The notes below the pieces were generated by a model that made no database searches, was not told the origin of the DNA, and was given only the letters and a program-made list of their open reading frames with translations. A program made the translations under genes and the position numbers. Positions 6,268-10,450 of a stretch of 10,450 nt of DNA are shown here, in pieces (position 1 is the stretch's first letter; each line of letters begins with the position of its first letter). The DNA lies in NCBI GenBank assembly GCA_900313285.1, contig OMQP01000037.1, positions 1 through 10,450 on the forward strand, given 5' to 3'. The stretch is from an uncultured Pseudomonadota bacterium (lineage in GTDB: Bacteria; Pseudomonadota; Alphaproteobacteria; Rs-D84).

Positions 6268-7266
6268 ATGAAAAATGTATATCTGTTGTTATTGTGTTTA
6301 TTTTTAACAGCATGTGGTGCCGGATCTGGCGGAAATGGCGCTGTCGGAACACCTGGGGCAGCTGGAAAATCAGCTTACGAAATCTGGCTAGAAGCGGGCA
6401 ATAACGGGACAGAACAAGATTTCTTGGACAGTTTGGTTGGCAACAATTCCGCAACTGCGGTTGTACCTTCACAGTACGTCAGTTTATTACAAGAAGCACA
6501 AGCCAAAGGTGGATATACAATCACACAAATGCCATGGCCAGAACATGGAAACTTTTATCGTATAGTGAAAAATAATTCATATAATTTACCACAAAATAAT
6601 ACCACAACCAGTGGTAAAGATTCCGTATTAATAAACGAAAAAATAACATATAACGAAAAAGAATTAAACCTTGCTAACTATGGAGTATATGTTTCCGAAA
6701 ACACGATAGAAACAGAATTTAATAATGAATTGTATAAAACATATGGCGTAGACACATGGATAAATAACCGAGAAGGTATCACAGCTAATGTTTACATTCC
6801 AGCAGAAAATACTGTTTTTTCTGGCACTACAATGGCATACTTATATGACGGAACAAAACTACAATTAACCGCCACAGAATCTATTACGAGCACATCAACA
6901 ACAGAACCTGTTTTTATTAAAGGCACCGCAGAATACACATATAATGAAACACATCCTCGTTTAATATTAAATTTTGATAATTATTATACATTTGTCTTTC
7001 AAAACGGTGTATCCGCCCAATTTTCCGGAACAAATGATACAGGATATGATAGATACAACCTTAAATCTGGAAACACGTTTCAAATTAACACAAACTCAGT
7101 TCCAACAAATAAAAATAATGGAAGCATTGGTTTTGTAAAAAAGGGTGATGTCGAAGAAGTTGTTGGTATATACGACGCAAAATTTGATGATTATACCGGA
7201 GATAAAATCTATGCTCCCAATGGGAATTTCAGACTTATCGGTGCGTTTGGTGGAACAAAACAATAA
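6268..7266 (+). CDS. Predicted Slam-dependent surface lipoprotein 3, with short collagen-like linker
   Basis: This is the longest of the three paralogs at 332 residues. The lipobox is LTAC, with Cys at 16. The tether reads GNGAVGTPGAAGKS, a few Gly-x-y triplets like a minimal collagen repeat, leading into the shared module SAYEIWLEAGNNGTEQDFLD plus SL (35-56). The barrel landmarks are as in the paralogs: YNEKELNLANYGV from 128, NREG, NTVFSGTTMAY, FIKGTAEYTY from 216, SGTNDTG, GFVKKGDVEEVVGIY, and GAFGGTKQ at the very end (325-332). It carries extra Ser/Thr-rich stretches (about 110-122 and 203-212). It begins 18 bases after paralog 2, preceded by a purine-rich stretch rather than a clear ribosome binding site, and its stop overlaps the Slam-like start. 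Confidence 0.85.
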   Translation: MKNVYLLLLCLFLTACGAGSGGNGAVGTPGAAGKSAYEIWLEAGNNGTEQDFLDSLVGNNSATAVVPSQYVSLLQEAQAKGGYTITQMPWPEHGNFYRIVKNNSYNLPQNNTTTSGKDSVLINEKITYNEKELNLANYGVYVSENTIETEFNNELYKTYGVDTWINNREGITANVYIPAENTVFSGTTMAYLYDGTKLQLTATESITSTSTTEPVFIKGTAEYTYNETHPRLILNFDNYYTFVFQNGVSAQFSGTNDTGYDRYNLKSGNTFQINTNSVPTNKNNGSIGFVKKGDVEEVVGIYDAKFDDYTGDKIYAPNGNFRLIGAFGGTKQ

Positions 7267-8624
7267 TGTTTAAAAAAATTTTTATTATTTTACTCGTGCT
7301 GATATCATTTCCATCATTTGGAGCGAAACAAAATGATGTCAAAAAAATTGAATTAAATGATTCCCAAGCTTTATCAGTTGCTCATGTGATGATTAATGCT
7401 GGTGATTTAGACAAAGCAGACGATTTATTAAATGACATTTTGAAAAGCAATGATGTAAATGCTCGCACTGGTGCTTTGTTTGAACTAGGCCGTGTCGAAA
7501 TGGCGCGCGGTAATTATGATACTGCAATAAAATATTTTTTAACCATATTAAAGTATCATCCAGATGCGACATTTGTTCGTATAGAATTAGCAAAAACTTA
7601 CTTGCTGGACGGTGAATATAATTCCGCTGATTTTAATTTACGTTTGGCTTTGGCTGATAAAACATTGCCCGTTGAAATCCAAGAACAAATCAAACAAATG
7701 ATAAATTATGCGCGCTATAAAAAAGATTGGAATTTATATGCTGGATTTTCAATTGTTCCCGACTCAAATTTGAATTATGCGACAGGACGTCGTGAAGAAT
7801 GCATTAACACCATGTTCGGTGTACTTTGTCGTGAATTAGAAGACAAATCAACAGGTGTTGGTATTCAATACAATTTAGGCGGAGATTATTATATCAAAAT
7901 GACCGATCATTTTGGCATAAAAACAAGCGCATCATTATACGCACTTGATTTTCCAAATTCTGAATTCGACGATTATATGGTTTATATGGCCGCTGGACCA
8001 AGATACATATTAGATGGTTTAGGTGAATTTAGCATTCAGCCTTTCGCTCAACTTCGTTGGTATGGAGGGGACTATTATAATACCGTTCCTGGTATTCGTA
8101 GCGATATAGATATAGATTTAACAAAACGTGTTCGTTTATCATTAGGCGCCTCTTACAGTAAAGATATTTATCGGAATGATGATTTAGATAACATTTTACG
8201 AGGAAATGAATATTCTACATATATTCAACCACGATATTATATAAATAACAAAAGCTTCACTTTTATCGGTTTAACATATACGACTAACACAGCTAAACTA
8301 AAATCTTATGGTAGTGACAGTATAGATTATTCAATTGGATATTTTGGGGAGCTTCCTCTAACATTAACAATGTATACTCGTTTAGATTTAATACAGACGA
8401 AATATAAAGATGCTCAAAATTTTATTATGAACGATTATACCATGCAAAAATTTACTAGACGAGATGTTGGATATCGCGTATATTTACGTTTATCAAGCAG
8501 ATATCTTGAATACAAACGCCTTTATCCTGCATTCAGTTACTCGTACACAAAACGCGAATCAAATGCGCCTGCATATGAATTTGATAAACACAGATTTCAA
8601 ATTGAAATAAATTATAGGTTTTAA
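7266..8624 (+). CDS. Slam-like outer-membrane lipoprotein translocator (TPR + DUF560 barrel)
   Basis: This 452-residue protein has the two-part layout of Slam, the surface lipoprotein assembly modulator. A signal peptide (about 1-20, ending FPSFGA) is followed by TPR-like helices at about 34-150 (for example ALFELGRVEMARGNYDTAIK and IELAKTYLLDGEYNSA). From about 155 to the end come alternating amphipathic strands of a beta barrel (DUF560-like), finishing FQIEINYRF with the terminal Phe expected of a BAM substrate. Cys179 and Cys188 lie in the loop after the first strand and could form a disulfide. In Neisseria, Slam carries TbpB, LbpB, HpuA or fHbp to the outer surface. Here the start overlaps the stop of lipoprotein 3 (TAATG), so it is the last gene of an operon with three candidate cargoes. 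Family assignment rests on architecture and context; other TPR-barrel exporters such as PgaA or BcsC types are much longer. Confidence 0.82.
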   Translation: MFKKIFIILLVLISFPSFGAKQNDVKKIELNDSQALSVAHVMINAGDLDKADDLLNDILKSNDVNARTGALFELGRVEMARGNYDTAIKYFLTILKYHPDATFVRIELAKTYLLDGEYNSADFNLRLALADKTLPVEIQEQIKQMINYARYKKDWNLYAGFSIVPDSNLNYATGRREECINTMFGVLCRELEDKSTGVGIQYNLGGDYYIKMTDHFGIKTSASLYALDFPNSEFDDYMVYMAAGPRYILDGLGEFSIQPFAQLRWYGGDYYNTVPGIRSDIDIDLTKRVRLSLGASYSKDIYRNDDLDNILRGNEYSTYIQPRYYINNKSFTFIGLTYTTNTAKLKSYGSDSIDYSIGYFGELPLTLTMYTRLDLIQTKYKDAQNFIMNDYTMQKFTRRDVGYRVYLRLSSRYLEYKRLYPAFSYSYTKRESNAPAYEFDKHRFQIEINYRF

Positions 8625-8668
8625 TACTAAATCTTGACGATTTTGTACCCGATTTCGTTACGAAAGAA

Positions 8669-8690
8669 AGTACATTATGTACTCTTTTTT
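8669..8690 (+). terminator. Probable terminator of the lipoprotein/Slam operon
   Basis: AGTACA (8669-8674), loop TTA and TGTACT (8678-8683) pair perfectly, then C and TTTTTT (8685-8690). The stem is short and AT-rich, so it is weaker than others in the window. A second small hairpin, TTTCG-TTA-CGAAA (8653-8665), lies just before it. The position, 45 bases past the Slam-like stop and before a convergent gene, supports the call. Confidence 0.5.
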
Positions 8691-8764
8691 ATGCTATTGA
8701 ATACTATTTTTGACCAACCAAAATTGTACATATTTTCATACCACAAAAAATTACATGATGGGTT

Positions 8765-9337
8765 TTATTTTGTTTTTTGTGGGGTGTAAATACCTTTTTT
8801 AATCAGCGCTGTGCGTAAATTTGGATAATGTTCTACTGTGCCACGCAGGTGATGATTATAAAGTGTTGAATTGTTACTTATCATTACAACAGGGACATTT
8901 TTTTCCAAACAACCTTTTATTACATTTGGTGAATCATCAAAATGAATATCTGGTTTTAAATTAACCAATATATCAGATTTAAGCCCTGGCATATCATAAA
9001 CCTGTTCAAACGAACAATTTATACCTGCATCACGCAGTTGGCGATATGTTTTTTCAGGTTGTTTTAATCGACGTTCTGTCACGAACAATATTTCCATGTC
9101 TTTATTTGCAATAAGATTGTTAATGATATGTGGAATTCCTTTGTCTAAAACAGGCATTTTATAAAGCATGTCATCAGACCATAATTGTATCAAATTTTTT
9201 ATTATTGTTTCATTAGCAATATCGCTCATGTCCCAGGCAACCATTTTGGTATACGGACACCCTGCACGCTCAAATGCCGCCATAGTAAGTGGTTTCATAT
9301 TAAAAATTACATCGTCCAAATCAAAACTTATTCGCAT
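8765..9337 (-). CDS. HAD-superfamily phosphatase, 5'(3')-nucleotidase-like (NT5C type)
   Basis: This 190-residue cytosolic protein has the HAD phosphatase motifs in order. Motif I is FDLDDVIFN, with nucleophile D6 and acid D8; motif II is VTERR with T87; motif III is the Lys of GLKSDIL, K120; motif IV is HFDDSPN with D134 and D135. The short length, the small helical cap between motifs I and II (PLTMAAFERAGCPY, WDMSD) and the DDSPN ending resemble the 5'-nucleotidase, deoxy, type C family (PF06941), which removes phosphate from nucleoside monophosphates. The exact substrate cannot be told, and proteins of this group also act on other small phosphate esters. It starts 88 bases after the antiporter gene on the same strand, but it has its own strong promoter (9367-9395). 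The ribosome binding site is weak. Confidence 0.8.
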   Translation of the reverse strand: MRISFDLDDVIFNMKPLTMAAFERAGCPYTKMVAWDMSDIANETIIKNLIQLWSDDMLYKMPVLDKGIPHIINNLIANKDMEILFVTERRLKQPEKTYRQLRDAGINCSFEQVYDMPGLKSDILVNLKPDIHFDDSPNVIKGCLEKNVPVVMISNNSTLYNHHLRGTVEHYPNLRTALIKKGIYTPQKTK

Positions 9338-9366
9338 TATACATCCATTTAATTTTATCCACGAAA

Positions 9367-9395
9367 ATTCTAGTCGCCAATAACAGATCTGTCAA
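9367..9395 (-). promoter_or_regulatory. Promoter of the HAD nucleotidase gene
   Basis: Read on the minus strand, consensus TTGACA (9395-9390), a 17-base spacer and TAGAAT (9372-9367) form one of the best promoters in the window. The start of transcription would be near 9360, about 23 bases before the ATG at 9337. It means this gene need not depend on read-through from the antiporter gene. Confidence 0.7.
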
Positions 9396-9425
9396 ATGTT
9401 TATAATAAAAAATCCATCAGTAGTT

Positions 9426-10349
9426 TTATTTTATCAAACTTACCACGTAAAGTGCATAAAGAACAAGGAACACAAAACCCTTTGGTTTAGTTAATTTTTT
9501 ATCATTGACCACAAATATCCATAATAATATTGTTGCCATGATTCCCCATACAGAATCTATTATAAAGGCGTGTTCAAACGGTATTGGCTGTATTAATCCA
9601 GTAATACCCAATACAAACAGAATATTAAATATATTCGAACCAACTATGTTTCCAATTGCAATATCTGAATGCTTTTTTATCGCAGCAACAATACATGTGA
9701 CCAATTCTGGTAAACTGGTTCCAAATGCAACCACGGTCAATCCAATGATACGTTCCGGAACACTTAACGCATTAGCAATTGCGATTGCAGAATTTACTGT
9801 TATTTTTGCACCAAAAACCAAAGCGATGATACCTAATATTATAAACAATATCATTTTCAAATTTGACATATTTTCAATTGCTGGCGTATCGTCTTTTTGT
9901 TTCTTGCTGACCATGAACAGATAAAACAAAAACAACAAAAATAAAACACATAAAACAATCGCACTTGAACAAGATATTGTTCCATATCGCCAACCTATAA
10001 ACATCAACAACACAGATATAAATGCAACAAAAGGAATCTCATACCAAATTGTATTTTTTTGAATATACAAATTTGATATCATTGCACTGACGCCTAAGAT
10101 TAATAAAATATTTGCTATATTAGAACCTAAAATGTTTCCTACCCCTACACCAGAAGCACCATTTATCACAGAAGAAATTGAAACGGCAGCTTCTGGAGCA
10201 CTAGTTCCACAGGCAACAATTGTTAAACCTATGACTATTTCTGGGACATTAAATTTTCGAGCCAGCGCAGAAGCCCCATCAACCAAAACATCGGCCCCTT
10301 TGGACAACAAAAAGAATCCAACAATTAAAAGAATTATACTGATTATCAT
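9426..10349 (-). CDS. Calcium/sodium antiporter, CaCA family (YrbG type)
   Basis: This 307-residue inner-membrane protein has about ten hydrophobic helices in two inverted halves, as in bacterial YrbG-like K+-independent Ca2+/Na+ exchangers (about 300-325 residues). Both alpha repeats are clear: GLTIVACGTSAPEAAVS with GNILGSN (41-77), and GLTVVAFGTSLPELVT with GNIVGSN (203-239). The acidic residues of GTSxPE (E53, E215) and the Asn of GSN are the known ion-binding positions, and all are present, so it should be active. A charged cytosolic loop (148-160, KKQKDD) separates the halves. The start at 10349 follows a purine-rich AAAGAAAG stretch. It probably exports Ca2+ in exchange for Na+ or H+. 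The promoter is at 10372-10401. Confidence 0.95.
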   Translation of the reverse strand: MIISIILLIVGFFLLSKGADVLVDGASALARKFNVPEIVIGLTIVACGTSAPEAAVSISSVINGASGVGVGNILGSNIANILLILGVSAMISNLYIQKNTIWYEIPFVAFISVLLMFIGWRYGTISCSSAIVLCVLFLLFLFYLFMVSKKQKDDTPAIENMSNLKMILFIILGIIALVFGAKITVNSAIAIANALSVPERIIGLTVVAFGTSLPELVTCIVAAIKKHSDIAIGNIVGSNIFNILFVLGITGLIQPIPFEHAFIIDSVWGIMATILLWIFVVNDKKLTKPKGFVFLVLYALYVVSLIK

Positions 10350-10371
10350 TTTTCTTTCTTTATATAAAAAG

Positions 10372-10401
10372 ATTATAAGAAAAACAACATTGTTTAATCA
10401 A
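10372..10401 (-). promoter_or_regulatory. Promoter of the antiporter gene
   Basis: Read on the minus strand, TTGATT (10401-10396), an 18-base spacer and a perfect TATAAT (10377-10372) make a likely sigma70 promoter. The leader would be about 16 bases, just long enough to hold the purine-rich ribosome binding region before the ATG at 10349. Confidence 0.6.
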
Positions 10402-10406
10402 GCATT

Positions 10407-10436
10407 AAAAAAGCCCACGACACGTGGGCTTTTTTT
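10407..10436. terminator. Strong bidirectional terminator at right edge
   Basis: AAAAAAGCCCACG (10407-10419), loop ACA and CGTGGGCTTTTTT (10424-10436, with a C at 10423) form a GC-rich stem flanked by an A run on one side and a T run on the other. It works in either direction. It lies just upstream of the antiporter promoter, so it ends a gene lying to the right of the window and insulates the antiporter. Confidence 0.85.
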
Positions 10437-10450
10437 CTAAGGCATCAAAC

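Noticed and set aside
4122..8645. TTGACGATTTTG occurring at 4124-4135 and 8634-8645, on either side of the lipoprotein operon
   Set aside because: Only about 12 bases match and flanking bases diverge at once; likely chance rather than attachment sites.
9505..9924. Open frame opposite the antiporter gene
   Set aside because: It is the antisense shadow of a well-conserved membrane protein gene, with composition that mirrors its alpha repeats.
10132..10440. Open frame opposite the antiporter N-terminus
   Set aside because: Antisense shadow; it also runs through the antiporter promoter and the right-edge terminator.
1..10450. CRISPR array, tRNA, rRNA or transposase genes
   Set aside because: Looked for short regularly spaced repeats, cloverleaf ends and transposase motifs; none were seen.

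Overview
The window is AT-rich DNA from a Gram-negative bacterium. Three lipoprotein signal peptides, a TPR plus beta-barrel outer-membrane protein ending in Phe, and good sigma70-type promoters all point to an organism with an outer membrane, most likely a proteobacterium. A host-associated, low-GC alphaproteobacterium would fit, but that placement is inference. No rRNA, tRNA, CRISPR array or intact transposon was seen.

Layout. (1) Positions 1-2906 hold an intergenic module and a large Upf1/Dna2-type SF1 helicase fused to a C-terminal PD-(D/E)XK-like (DUF2726-like) nuclease domain, a plausible stand-alone defence or nucleic-acid-processing gene. A related 178/179-base intergenic module (terminator hairpin, conserved TTCGATAA, second hairpin, AT-rich end) lies on each side of it. 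(2) Positions 3326-4029 hold a small cupin gene and, divergent from it, an HxlR-family regulator gene that has lost its central DNA-binding part by an in-frame deletion. Between them are a good cupin promoter and an operator-like dyad. (3) Positions 4030-4372 are largely empty, with a possible minus-strand gene remnant and a strong promoter. (4) Positions 4373-8624 form a tight four-gene operon: three paralogous lipoproteins followed by an outer-membrane protein with the architecture of Slam (surface lipoprotein assembly modulator, DUF560). (5) Positions 8765-10349, on the minus strand, hold a HAD-type 5'-nucleotidase and a YrbG-type Ca2+/Na+ antiporter, each with its own promoter. A strong bidirectional terminator lies at the right edge.

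The most interesting system is the lipoprotein/Slam operon. The three lipoproteins share a lipobox, an N-terminal module of the form SAYxxWLxxGxxGxEQDFLDSL, and a TbpB/fHbp-like C-terminal barrel signature ending in GAFGGxKQ. The fourth gene would move them to the cell surface. Gene order, TAATG start-stop overlaps and the shared 5' promoter indicate that cargo and translocator are made together. The lipoproteins' ligand cannot be told from sequence.
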